Assembly: GCA_037441525.1 (NCBI GenBank)
Contig: JBBISA010000070.1
Coordinates: forward strand, 1 to 15,048
From: SKVR01 sp037441525
Lineage (GTDB): Bacteria; Bacteroidota; Bacteroidia; Bacteroidales; UBA7960
Reading direction: 5' to 3'
Length of the DNA: 15,048 bases
Both the position numbers and the translations under genes were made by a program. The notes beneath the pieces are model-generated. The model did not search any database. It saw only the letters and a program-made list of their open reading frames with translations, and was not told the origin of the DNA. Below are positions 1-7,464 of the stretch, one piece after another (position 1 is the stretch's first letter; each line of letters begins with the position of its first letter).

Positions 1-37
1 CTGTACAAAATTAAAATGTTAATTTATGTCCAGCTAA

Positions 38-910
38 TTAGGGGGTTAAGACATTCTCTTTATCATTTCCATAACGAATGGGGCCCAAGCCGATATACCC
101 AATGCCAGCTCTATACCTATCAGGGTCGGCACCTGTTCTAGGATTTCTAATGTATAAACCACCTTTACCTCCCTGAGTTCTGTCTATTTCTCGATCCACT
201 AACCCTGGATCACCAGTAAACAAATTAATGCCGGCAGACAAAGGCCCTACCTGTAACTTAACCCCGGTGGTTCTGTAACGATCGCCACCATCGCCAATGG
301 GCATATCGAAAAACCAGTCATTTTCATACTTTGCATTTACTCCCGGAACACCAATCCGTGCATGGCCGGTTTGTTGGTTAAATTCGGGTTTGCAAACTGA
401 ACAATAATACGTTGTGCCAAGTACCAAAACCGATGTGCCTACTTCATAACCGTAGGTGTATTGCCAACCGGCCGGTACCTCCCCGTTTTTCCAATAATAA
501 CCCAACCCACCATGGAGCCTTGCATTTACCGAGAATGCCTGTGGCACACCAACTGATGCTTTTACCCCAATTCCTGTGTGATATCCAATTCCAACATCAA
601 ATTTAACAGCTACTGGCGAAATGTACTTTTGTATATCGTATCCGGTATCAGTAAAAAGCAGAAAACCAACTAAAGCCGGCACAATTATCTCCCCATCCGG
701 GTCGGTATACCTCAGCGGGTTGTTCCACGCGTAGCTATACCGGTTAAAGCTCTGGGTAAAGCCGGGTGATTGAACATAATTGTCGGGGCTTAGGAAACGG
801 CCAACAATGGGATCATACAACCTGCCATTCATATTGTACAGGTTAAACCATGGCAACCACTCGTGGCCGGTAAAGCCGCGGCTGGGTAACAGATCGTTTT
901 GCGCGGCCAC
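38..910 (-). CDS. Orphan RHS C-terminal cassette A: core end plus toxin-23-like tip
   Basis: This is the 3' piece of an RHS-repeat polymorphic toxin. The first ~73 residues are the end of the RHS core (RGFTGHEW, NGRLYDPIVGRFLSPDNYVQ, NRYSY, NNPLRYTDPDGE). The tip after DPDGE is ~215 residues, rich in Gly and aromatic residues in a beta-like alternation, with GDGGDRYRTTGV and NLFTGDPG near residues 205-235. This resembles what I recall of the polymorphic toxin type 23 tip family, but I cannot confirm it. The start is the GTG at 910; the frame stays open back to 1000 (reading DAWGRRRN just upstream) before a TAG at 1001-1003, so the long N-terminal RHS shell is absent. There is no signal peptide. 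The core half is almost identical to cassette B. Its immunity gene, if any, would lie left of the window. It could be silent or expressed from the shared leader. Confidence 0.75.
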   Translation of the reverse strand: MAAQNDLLPSRGFTGHEWLPWFNLYNMNGRLYDPIVGRFLSPDNYVQSPGFTQSFNRYSYAWNNPLRYTDPDGEIIVPALVGFLLFTDTGYDIQKYISPVAVKFDVGIGYHTGIGVKASVGVPQAFSVNARLHGGLGYYWKNGEVPAGWQYTYGYEVGTSVLVLGTTYYCSVCKPEFNQQTGHARIGVPGVNAKYENDWFFDMPIGDGGDRYRTTGVKLQVGPLSAGINLFTGDPGLVDREIDRTQGGKGGLYIRNPRTGADPDRYRAGIGYIGLGPIRYGNDKENVLTP

Positions 911-1187
911 GCTGTAGCTCCAGTTGGTGAAGTTGCGGCGGCGGCCCCAGGCATCCCCGAAAAAGCGGGATAAACTCCACTGTATTCGTTTTCGATGCCA
1001 CTATAGGCAGGGCTTTCTATCTAATTGTCAAAGAGCGATTTATAAATTCAAATATAGCGTATGTTTTTCATATTACCGATGTTGCTATAAATTTAGAATC
1101 AATCTAAATAGCTTCGTAAACAAATGGATTTCAAGAAATAAACAAGTATATATATAACGATTTAAAGAAAATTTTAACACTTGCTGG
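689..1187 (-). repeat. Direct repeat copy A: RHS leader plus core end
   Basis: Copy A of a large direct repeat. Positions 775-1133 match 4031-4389 without a difference (offset 3256). Toward 689 similarity falls gradually through the coding end of the core. Toward 1187 it continues with indels and ends at a shared AACACTTGCTGG. The unit contains non-coding leader (about 1000-1187) and RHS core coding sequence, so the duplication covers both. Confidence 0.9.
1049..1056 (-). promoter_or_regulatory. Candidate -7 box TATATTTG in the RHS cassette A leader
   Basis: The minus strand reads TATATTTG, a full match to the Bacteroidota TAnnTTTG -7 consensus, about 140 bases upstream of the GTG at 910. 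No clear TTTG -33 box lies 19-21 bases further up, so promoter activity is uncertain. The identical box occurs in copy B. Confidence 0.3.
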
Positions 1188-1469
1188 GATTGAAGACTCC
1201 CCCTCGGAACATTGGATAATTCGCAATTATCCTTTCCATAAAATGTCATCATTTCACAGGCTTAACACTAAATGTGGTACTGACTGGTCTTACATTTGAT
1301 AATCTGAATATATAGATATCAAGATCGATTTTTTGTAACATCAATTTCGGTTTAACTGTCATTTAATCATTTTATAATCAATAACTGGTGTTAGAAAAAT
1401 TGAATTGCAAATTCAATGATGTGCGAAGTGGCTGTGAAAATTCCCCTTAGCTTATGGTTTTTAGTTCAA
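1188..1469. other. AT-rich spacer with no recognised feature
   Basis: This stretch lies between the end of repeat copy A and the lipoprotein gene stop. I see no convincing coding frame, RNA gene, clear terminator or repeat in it. It is AT-rich and may be the remains of a former tip or immunity region. Confidence 0.5.
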
Positions 1470-1898
1470 TTATGGATAAATTATTTTCCAATTGTTATTT
1501 TTTAAATCCTGTAAACTTAAATCATATCTTTTTAAAACAAGATAATTTGACTTTACAGTTTCCCAGGGGGTTGATTCAATAATCATAGCATCAAAAACGT
1601 ACACCATTAGAGTATCGGATGGAATTAAATCCTTAAATGCTAGTTCAATACAATCCCTACCCCAGAGCACTTGAGTGTTAGTTTCGTTGGAACGAACCTT
1701 AGTGAAATTTGAATCTAGTAAAGGATTTCGGATTCCTGAGAATGATGACGTATCCGGATAAAAGTAATAAGACACAACATATAGCGGTTGACTAGTTGTA
1801 TTAACAAAAGCTATGGTTTTATGGCAATCATCTTCCTTTTTACAGCATGTTTGGTTAAACAATAAAATTGTTAGCACTATAACGAAATTTGTTTTCAT
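1470..1898 (-). CDS. Small putative lipoprotein in the RHS tip region
   Basis: A 142-residue protein that I do not recognise as a named family. The N-terminus (KTNFVIVLTILLFNQTCC) is a hydrophobic signal segment ending in Cys18/Cys19, followed by Lys and acidic residues. It is probably a lipoprotein signal with a relaxed lipobox, which is common in Bacteroidota, and would place the protein in the periplasm or on a membrane. The mature part has a YYFYPDTSS stretch and a beta-rich look (IAFVNTTSQPLYVV, VYVFDAMI). It begins 20 bases after the stop of the broken HEYGH-type tip and is read in the same direction, so both are probably on one transcript. By position it could be an immunity or accessory protein for the neighbouring RHS tips; this is inference from location only. 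Confidence 0.7.
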   Translation of the reverse strand: MKTNFVIVLTILLFNQTCCKKEDDCHKTIAFVNTTSQPLYVVSYYFYPDTSSFSGIRNPLLDSNFTKVRSNETNTQVLWGRDCIELAFKDLIPSDTLMVYVFDAMIIESTPWETVKSNYLVLKRYDLSLQDLKNNNWKIIYP

Positions 1899-1918
1899 TT
1901 CTTTTTGAATTTAATTGT

Positions 1919-2554
1919 TTAATAGCGGCTATTCAGTACAAGTGCATTTATTATGCCAGGCAGAATGATTTGTGGACCGAGCAAATAATCAAACCATTCT
2001 AACCTTAATCTGCCATTTTTTAAAGATGCCTGGTTTGCAGCATTATCAAAAGGCAAATTCCAATCATATCCACTTATGGGGTTATTATTTCTTTCTGTAA
2101 AATTCCACCCTGTATAGTCTTCAATATGTTTATTGAAATATTTAAAAGCCCTTATGTTGGCATCTTGTTCTGCTGGATGCAAACTATGATCTTTACCGCT
2201 TTTACTAAAGGCGCTAGGGATGCCATATTTGGATAAATAAAACCAACCTGAAGCCTGGCTTTGTATATAATGACCATATTCATGCTGAAACAATCGATTA
2301 TCAGGATCAGCTTCTATGCCTCTTGAGCCATTAATATAATTACCCAATGCAATGCCGCCCCAACCAGCAGAATGTGATTCAACTACAGTTGCACCTCCAT
2401 AATAGTCAACACTTCTAACACCGCCAAGTAAATTATGGATTCCTGTTCCTGCATACCCAAGAAAAGTTTGTGGTGCTTGCCATGTGAAGCGTGATATTAA
2501 TTCCCACTATCGGCCCCAGAAGTTCTTATTTGGGTCTGTTTTAAATAAACCCAT
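1919..2554 (-). pseudogene. Orphan RHS-type tip with HEYGH zincin motif, interrupted by in-frame TAG
   Basis: An ATG at 2554 opens a frame of 211 codons (MGLFKTDPNKNFWGR) that is stopped at codon 16 by TAG (2507-2509). It then continues in the same frame as WELISRFTWQAPQTFLGY and on through GGATVVESH, LGNYING and HEYGHYIQSQ to the TAA at 1919. The HEYGH motif is an HExxH-type zinc site, and SLHPAEQDANIRAFKYF follows. The pattern matches tip domains at the ends of Bacteroidota RHS proteins, but no RHS core is attached here. The only restart after the TAG is a TTG at 2347, which would remove the conserved N-terminal third. It starts 17 bases after the plug-like gene and ends 20 bases before the lipoprotein gene. 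It is either a pseudogene by one substitution (for example TGG to TAG) or a sequence error. Confidence 0.7.
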
Positions 2555-2570
2555 ATCAATTTTTCATGCT

Positions 2571-2972
2571 TTATTTGTTTTTTGTCTTTATTAGTAAGGC
2601 TCCACTCTTGCCTTTTTTGCCATACAATTCAGAGGCTTTTTCCTTATCAATCCTCACAATAGATTCAATTATTTCTTTGTTTATGACTGAGAGGTTTTCC
2701 TTCTTTTCTTTTTGAGTTAATAATAACGCTCCATCCAGTACAACCAAAAGCCTTGTTGTTACAATAATTTTTGAGCCTTCTGTTTTTGTGCCTTTTATAT
2801 CATTTCGTTGAAATTCAATTGATGATATTAGCACGCTGTCAAGCTGCAAGAAGTCAACAACATAACTAATAGGCTCTTTTGAAGGATTATGACTTTTAGC
2901 CAAATTTATAGTTTGAGCCTGTATTTGTGTGTATAGACAAAATATCAAAAGGATTAATAATACTTTTTTCAT
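2571..2972 (-). CDS. Secreted TonB-plug-like small protein, immunity candidate
   Basis: A 133-residue protein with an N-terminal Sec signal (KKVLLILLIFCLYTQIQAQ, probable cleavage after the AQ at about residue 20). The C-terminal half reads RLLVVLDG, then INKEIIESI, then ASELYGKKGKSGALLIKTK. This is the order of the plug segment of SusC-type TonB receptors (VIDG, IESIEVLKD, YGxxGxxGVIxIxTK), but no beta-barrel follows and the protein ends there. It is therefore a free periplasmic plug-like domain. The ATG lies 3 bases after the stop of RHS cassette B, the position usually taken by an immunity gene. That makes it the best candidate partner of that tip. The role is inferred from position; the signal and motif are seen directly. 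Confidence 0.7.
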   Translation of the reverse strand: MKKVLLILLIFCLYTQIQAQTINLAKSHNPSKEPISYVVDFLQLDSVLISSIEFQRNDIKGTKTEGSKIIVTTRLLVVLDGALLLTQKEKKENLSVINKEIIESIVRIDKEKASELYGKKGKSGALLIKTKNK

Positions 2973-2975
2973 CTT

Positions 2976-4166
2976 CTACCAAAAATTAAACCATGGGAAA
3001 AACCTTAAGAATGGGTCATTATATGTAGTTAACCCTCTTGTTCCTCCAATGTTATAAGTTACTTCATATCTGTTAATCACGTAAGAATCTAAATGAATGT
3101 AATCATACGCCCCATGTCCTCTTGCTGTAGTCGTCTGACCAACACCTGGTCTCAATAATGCCAGAGGGTCGGAAGAGTTGTCGACTCTATTTCCCATTGC
3201 GTCAACCCATATTGTTTTACCCGGAGCATCCCAATGTGTATGATACATCGCAAAAGCATCTGCTGGTGCTGCAATACCACCACCATTTGGAGGTTGAATA
3301 CCATGTGAGTTTCTCCATGCTCCTGGGAAGCGTTGCACACTACCATCATTCATTAAAAACCCACCATATTCTTTACCCCAAAATCTTGAGCGTTGGAAGT
3401 CGGCCTGCATGGTTTTATACTGTTTATAGGATATATCATGATTGCCGAGTCTATTACCTCCCCCTTTCCATCCAATATAAGAAGTTAATTCATATGTTCC
3501 GTATGATAAAGCTCCTCCAACAATGGCAGACTTCAATATATCTTCACCAGAGCCTCCATATAAAGCCGTATTTAATCCAGAACCTACTGCACCACCAGCA
3601 AAAGCACCAACACCTCCTCCAATAGCTGCACCAACACCACCACCGACAAAACCAGATATTGCTCCAAATGCCGCACCTTTTAACATAGCTTGGCCATTCC
3701 AACCAGTCGCAAATCCATTAAAACCTGCGCCGCCGACTGCTCCTGCCGCTGCTCCCGCAAGCATAGCACCTCCTCCGGCTGCACTAACCCCAACTGCTGC
3801 ACCTCCAGACAGCCCACCAATTAAAGCACCTCCGGCGATATAACCAGCCATATCCCAACCGGTAGCACCATTAGCATGACCAACCATATAACCAGATGCT
3901 CCGCCAACAACTGCTCCGATAATAATCGGTACGAACCAAACGATTTCTCCCGAAGGGTCAGTATATTTTAAAGGATTATTCCAACAGTAGCTATATCGGT
4001 TAAAGCTTTGGGTGAAATCGGGTGATTGCACATAATTGTCGGGGCTTAGGAAACGGCCAACAATGGGATCATACAACCTGCCATTCATATTGTACAGGTT
4101 AAACCATGGCAACCACTCGTGGCCGGTAAAGCCGCGGCTGGGTAACAGATCGTTTTGCGCGGCCAC
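2976..4166 (-). CDS. Orphan RHS C-terminal cassette B: core end, glycine-rich linker, JAMM-like tip
   Basis: 396 residues from the GTG at 4166. Residues 1-74 are the RHS core end (RGFTGHEW to YTDPSGE), almost identical to cassette A. Residues ~77-235 are a Gly/Ala-rich hydrophobic stretch with glycine-zipper repeats, a common pre-toxin segment that may insert into or cross membranes. Residues ~236-396 form the tip, with E266 (KEYGGFLMNDGS), H309-T-H311-W and D322. H-x-H with Asp at +11 is the spacing of JAMM/MPN+ metalloproteases, although the usual Ser (+8) is Ile319 here. The stop lies 3 bases before the plug-like gene. The frame is open back to 4256, then TAG (4257-4259), so the RHS shell is missing. 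It may act as a donor of tip sequence for a full RHS gene elsewhere or be expressed as a short protein. Toxicity is not shown by the sequence. Confidence 0.75.
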   Translation of the reverse strand: MAAQNDLLPSRGFTGHEWLPWFNLYNMNGRLYDPIVGRFLSPDNYVQSPDFTQSFNRYSYCWNNPLKYTDPSGEIVWFVPIIIGAVVGGASGYMVGHANGATGWDMAGYIAGGALIGGLSGGAAVGVSAAGGGAMLAGAAAGAVGGAGFNGFATGWNGQAMLKGAAFGAISGFVGGGVGAAIGGGVGAFAGGAVGSGLNTALYGGSGEDILKSAIVGGALSYGTYELTSYIGWKGGGNRLGNHDISYKQYKTMQADFQRSRFWGKEYGGFLMNDGSVQRFPGAWRNSHGIQPPNGGGIAAPADAFAMYHTHWDAPGKTIWVDAMGNRVDNSSDPLALLRPGVGQTTTARGHGAYDYIHLDSYVINRYEVTYNIGGTRGLTTYNDPFLRFFPWFNFW

Positions 4167-4453
4167 GCTGTAGCTCCAGTTGGTGAAGTTGCGGCGGCGG
4201 CCCCAGGCATCCCCGAAAAAGCGGGATAAACTCCACTGTATTCGTTTTCGATGCCACTATAGGCAGGGCTTTCTATCTAATTGTCAAAGAGCGATTTATA
4301 AATTCAAATATAGCGTATGTTTTTCATATTACCGATGTTGCTATAAATTTAGAATCAATCTAAATAGCTTCGTAAACAAATGGATTTCATAAAATAAACA
4401 TGTATATTTATTTATATATATAGCGATACAAAGAAAATTTTAACACTTGCTGG
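3945..4453 (-). repeat. Direct repeat copy B: RHS leader plus core end
   Basis: Copy B of the large direct repeat, in the same orientation as copy A. It is identical to it over 4031-4389 and similar on both flanks. Beyond 4389 an AT-rich indel region separates it from a short shared end (AAAGAAAATTTTAACACT and on to 4453). Divergence begins sharply after the DPxGE codons, where the tip starts. Confidence 0.9.
4305..4312 (-). promoter_or_regulatory. Candidate -7 box TATATTTG in the RHS cassette B leader
   Basis: Same box as in copy A, about 140 bases upstream of the GTG at 4166. It matches TAnnTTTG but has no clear -33 element. It is conserved because the whole block is identical, so conservation adds no independent support. 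Confidence 0.3.
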
Positions 4454-4512
4454 TAGGTTAAATAAGATTCTGGTGAATCATTTTAAAATAATCAACTGTT
4501 ACTAATCCTGAC

Positions 4513-4520
4513 TATTTTTG
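4513..4520 (+). promoter_or_regulatory. Candidate -7 promoter box for the YeiH-family gene
   Basis: TATTTTTG matches the Bacteroidota TAnnTTTG -7 consensus and lies 29 bases before the ATG at 4550. No good -33 TTTG is seen at the usual distance, so support is moderate. Confidence 0.4.
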
Positions 4521-4549
4521 GGGCGCAAAACCTGTTATCGGCAGAAAAA

Positions 4550-5479
4550 ATGAATCTTACCCCTTTAGCCATCCGTTACATCTTCGGCTTTGTAATTGTT
4601 TTGTGCCTGTTCCCCTTTGTTACCCCGGCTTTTGCATTATTAACCGGACTCATTTTTTCATTGTTGAAGATCACCGACAAACCGGTAACCAAACAGGCAT
4701 CTTTCCTTTTAAAAGCTTCTATTGTGTTGATGGGTTTCGGGATGAACCTGCAACTTGTTGTTGCCGCCACCCAGGCGGGTTTTGCTGCCACGGCTATTTC
4801 GGTTACAATTGTAATGTTACTGGGATGGCTGTTTGGGTATTTGCTTAAATCAGATTCGGGCACGGCAACCCTGATTTCGGCCGGAACAGCTATTTGCGGT
4901 GCAAGCGCCATAGCTGCCGTAGCCCCGGTTATCAATGCCAGGAGTTACCAGATATCCTTTGCCCTGATAGTGGTTTTTGTGCTCAATGGAATAGCGCTTC
5001 TTATTTTCCCTTCCATTGGCCGCTGGCTGGCCCTTTCAGAGGAAACCTTCGGCTACTGGATAGCAGTTGCTATACACGATACCAGTTCGGTGGTGGGCGC
5101 AGGTTCGGTTTATGGCCCCGTAGCCCTTGAAATTGCCACAACCGTAAAACTGGTACGCGCCCTGTGGATCATTCCGCTGGTAATTGTGCTTGCATTTTTC
5201 AGAAAAGATAAAACCAACAGCAAAATTCAGATCCCATGGTTCATATTCCTTTTTGCGGCAGCCATTGTTATTGCCTGGCTTGTGCCCGATTGGAACGATA
5301 CCTACGGAAATTTAAGCTGGCTGGGTCGCAGGGGTATGGTCGCAGCGCTTTTCCTGGTGGGGGCCAACGCATCCTTTTCCGAAATAAGAAAAGCCGGTGC
5401 CCGAAGCTTTGTGCTTGGAATTGTTTTGTGGGTAATAATATCGCTGGGGGCATTGCTTTCAATTTTTTATCTGTTGTGA
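4550..5479 (+). CDS. YeiH/UPF0324 family putative sulfate exporter
   Basis: 309 residues, almost all hydrophobic, with about ten predicted membrane-spanning segments, so an inner-membrane transporter. Signature stretches of the YeiH (Cons_hypoth698) family are present: GFGMNLQ near residue 65, SGTATLISAGTAICGASAIA around 105-121, HDTSSVVGAGS at 176-186 and TTVKLVRALW just after, with ARSFVLG near the C-terminus. The family is annotated as putative sulfate export carriers, a function not firmly proven for most members. Length is normal for the family. It stands alone between the RHS region (opposite strand) and the M14 genes; about 300 bases with a good promoter separate it from the next gene, so it is probably its own transcript. 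No LysR regulator, a frequent neighbour of yeiH in enterobacteria, is present. Confidence 0.9.
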   Translation: MNLTPLAIRYIFGFVIVLCLFPFVTPAFALLTGLIFSLLKITDKPVTKQASFLLKASIVLMGFGMNLQLVVAATQAGFAATAISVTIVMLLGWLFGYLLKSDSGTATLISAGTAICGASAIAAVAPVINARSYQISFALIVVFVLNGIALLIFPSIGRWLALSEETFGYWIAVAIHDTSSVVGAGSVYGPVALEIATTVKLVRALWIIPLVIVLAFFRKDKTNSKIQIPWFIFLFAAAIVIAWLVPDWNDTYGNLSWLGRRGMVAALFLVGANASFSEIRKAGARSFVLGIVLWVIISLGALLSIFYLL

Positions 5480-5779
5480 TCTTTTTGAAATACCCAACCC
5501 CTGGTTAAAACCCGGTGCTATTGTTATTGAAACCTTTCGGGCTTAAATTCAAATTCTCACGAAACCCGATCTCGTCTAATGCCGAGACACAGCACCTTAA
5601 ACCGGATAATCTGATAATCAACAATCCGATAATCAAACAATCCAAGTATCCCTTCCCCAAACTTAAAAAAATTCACAAAAATCCTTGCAAAAACAAAGCA
5701 ATGGAAACAAATGATTTGATTGCGGTTTTTAAAATGGCATACATTTGCTTTTTGTTAAAAACCCAAATTTATTTCACAC
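5480..5779. other. Intergenic region before the M14 cluster
   Basis: 300 bases without a convincing gene. It contains three close copies of GATAATC (about 5604-5636) in an AT-rich, A-run-rich stretch and, near its right end, a good promoter for the first M14 gene. No clear terminator for the upstream transporter is seen. Confidence 0.5.
5715..5747 (+). promoter_or_regulatory. Bacteroidota-type promoter for the M14 cluster
   Basis: TTTG (5715-5718) and TACATTTG (5740-5747) are separated by 21 bases, a full match to the -33 TTTG / -7 TAnnTTTG promoter of this phylum. Transcription would begin near 5754, about 25 bases before the ATG at 5780. It probably drives at least the first two M14 genes, which overlap or nearly overlap. 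Confidence 0.65.
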
Positions 5780-7420
5780 ATGAGCATGAAACCTTTCTCA
5801 ACATTCCTGTTCCTTGTTTTCGCATTTACAGGTATTACACTTAATAAAGCACAGTCTGCAGGCGGATATTCCAATCACACACAAACAGGCCAACGTTTAA
5901 GAGCCATTACACAATCACATCCAACCCTTGCACGGGTGCAATCCTTAGGCAAAACCAGCGGCAACAAAGATATTTGGGTGCTTACCATTGGCACCGGCGA
6001 CATCGCCATTAAACCAGCAATTGCCATTGTGGGTGGACTATCGGGCGACCATTTGCTGGGTAGTGAACTGGCTCTTCAATTTGCTGAGAAGGTACTTGCT
6101 TCATCGCGCGACCAGCAAACCCGCAACCTCCTCGATTCAGTGGTTTTTTATGTTTTTCCTGATATGTCGCCCGATGCCCGGGAGCAGAATTTCGCAACGC
6201 CTCGCTACGAGCGTACGGGCAACGCCACCCCCACCGATCTTGATCGCGACGGCAGAGTGGCAGAAGATGGCTACGACGACCTGAACCGCGATGGAATGAT
6301 CACCATGATGCGCATAAAAGACCCCACCGGCCAATGGATGACTCACCCCGATGACCCCAGGGTTATGGTGAAGGCCAGGCCTGAAAAGGGGGAAAGAGGA
6401 ATGTATATGCTCTATTCTGAAGGGATCGATAATGATAAAGACGGGCAATTCAACGAAGATGGCCCTGAAGGAGTAATATTCAACAAAAACTTCACTTTTA
6501 AATATCCTGCCTTTTCCATTGGGGCTGGCGAGCATGCTGTTTCAGAGGTTGAAAGCCGCGCCATAGCCGATTTCCTTTATGAAGCAAAAAACGTTTTCGC
6601 AGTAGTTTCTTTTGGTCCAGCAAATAATCTCACCAAACCACTTGCCTATATCGAGCGCGAAGCCAACGCCAGGATATTTACCGGATGGAGAGAAAAGGAC
6701 ATAAAGATGAATCAACAGACAAGCCATCTCTACAATAAACATCTTGGAAAGCAAGCGCCTAAGGCTGCCTCTGGTTCTGATGGTGATTTCTTCCAGTGGG
6801 TTTATTTTCATTACGGAAGATTCAGTTTCTCTACCCAGGGATGGGCAGTTGCCGGGCCTGAACGCCCAGAACCGGAAGCTATTGCAAGCGATGAATACAA
6901 CTTTCTGAAATGGGCTGCCGAAAATAATATCGAAAATGTTTTTGCCCCCTGGCAGCAGGTTAATCATCCCGATTTTCCAAATCACCTGGTAGAGGTAGGC
7001 GGTTTGGTTCCATTTGCCATGAAAAATCCTCCTTTTAGTATGGTAGATTCTATTGCCCGGAAGCACACTGCATTTATCATGGATATTGCCGCCCTTCGTC
7101 CAAGGGTAAACATTATTAATATAGAAACTGAAAAACTGGGGAATAACCTTTTCAGGGTTACAGTTGATATTGCAAATCAGGGCAGTTTCCCCACTGCATC
7201 GCAGGCCGGCGAACGTGTGCGATGGATGCAGAAAACTGTGTTGCGCACCACATTGGATCGCCGACAGGGACTTGTTAGCGGCAAAACGATTGATATTATT
7301 GGTGTTAGCGATGCCAACAGCTCGGTAAAAAAGAGCTGGCTCATACGGGGTAGCGGTACCGTAACCCTAAGGGCAGGGGCCGAGTCCGCCGGTTTCAGCG
7401 AAGTTCAGATAAGACTCTGA
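5780..7420 (+). CDS. Secreted M14-type carboxypeptidase homologue lacking the zinc site (pseudoenzyme)
   Basis: 546 residues with a signal peptide (KPFSTFLFLVFAFTGITLNKAQS). It aligns along its length with the next gene: N-terminal M14 fold, MSPDAREQ in place of SPDGRE, Asp-rich insertions (LDRDGR, DDLNRDG and DNDKDGQFNED), NKNF for NRDW, an HPDFP motif, and a beta-sandwich-like C-terminus. The catalytic residues are gone. The first zinc pair HxxE is S88-G-D-H91, the third ligand His is Gly279 (SFGPANN), and the catalytic Glu is Gln353 (STQGW). The frame is intact over 546 codons, so it looks maintained rather than decaying. A non-peptidase role, such as binding peptides or cell-wall material or assisting the active paralogue, is inference. 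The first ATG (5780) was chosen; an ATG two codons later is equally possible. Its TGA overlaps an ATG at 7420. Confidence 0.8.
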   Translation: MSMKPFSTFLFLVFAFTGITLNKAQSAGGYSNHTQTGQRLRAITQSHPTLARVQSLGKTSGNKDIWVLTIGTGDIAIKPAIAIVGGLSGDHLLGSELALQFAEKVLASSRDQQTRNLLDSVVFYVFPDMSPDAREQNFATPRYERTGNATPTDLDRDGRVAEDGYDDLNRDGMITMMRIKDPTGQWMTHPDDPRVMVKARPEKGERGMYMLYSEGIDNDKDGQFNEDGPEGVIFNKNFTFKYPAFSIGAGEHAVSEVESRAIADFLYEAKNVFAVVSFGPANNLTKPLAYIEREANARIFTGWREKDIKMNQQTSHLYNKHLGKQAPKAASGSDGDFFQWVYFHYGRFSFSTQGWAVAGPERPEPEAIASDEYNFLKWAAENNIENVFAPWQQVNHPDFPNHLVEVGGLVPFAMKNPPFSMVDSIARKHTAFIMDIAALRPRVNIINIETEKLGNNLFRVTVDIANQGSFPTASQAGERVRWMQKTVLRTTLDRRQGLVSGKTIDIIGVSDANSSVKKSWLIRGSGTVTLRAGAESAGFSEVQIRL

Positions 7421-7464
7421 TGCCAGGCACAACATCTTATATTTTAACATCAAAAGATACCAAC

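Noticed and set aside
924..1157. Plus-strand reading frame repeated at 4180-4392
   Set aside because: It is the opposite strand of the duplicated RHS core and leader; the repetition reflects the DNA duplication, and the protein is basic and low-quality.
5604..5636. Three close copies of GATAATC as a CRISPR-like or operator array
   Set aside because: Units are only 7 bases, unevenly spaced, with no conserved longer repeat; probably chance in AT-rich sequence.
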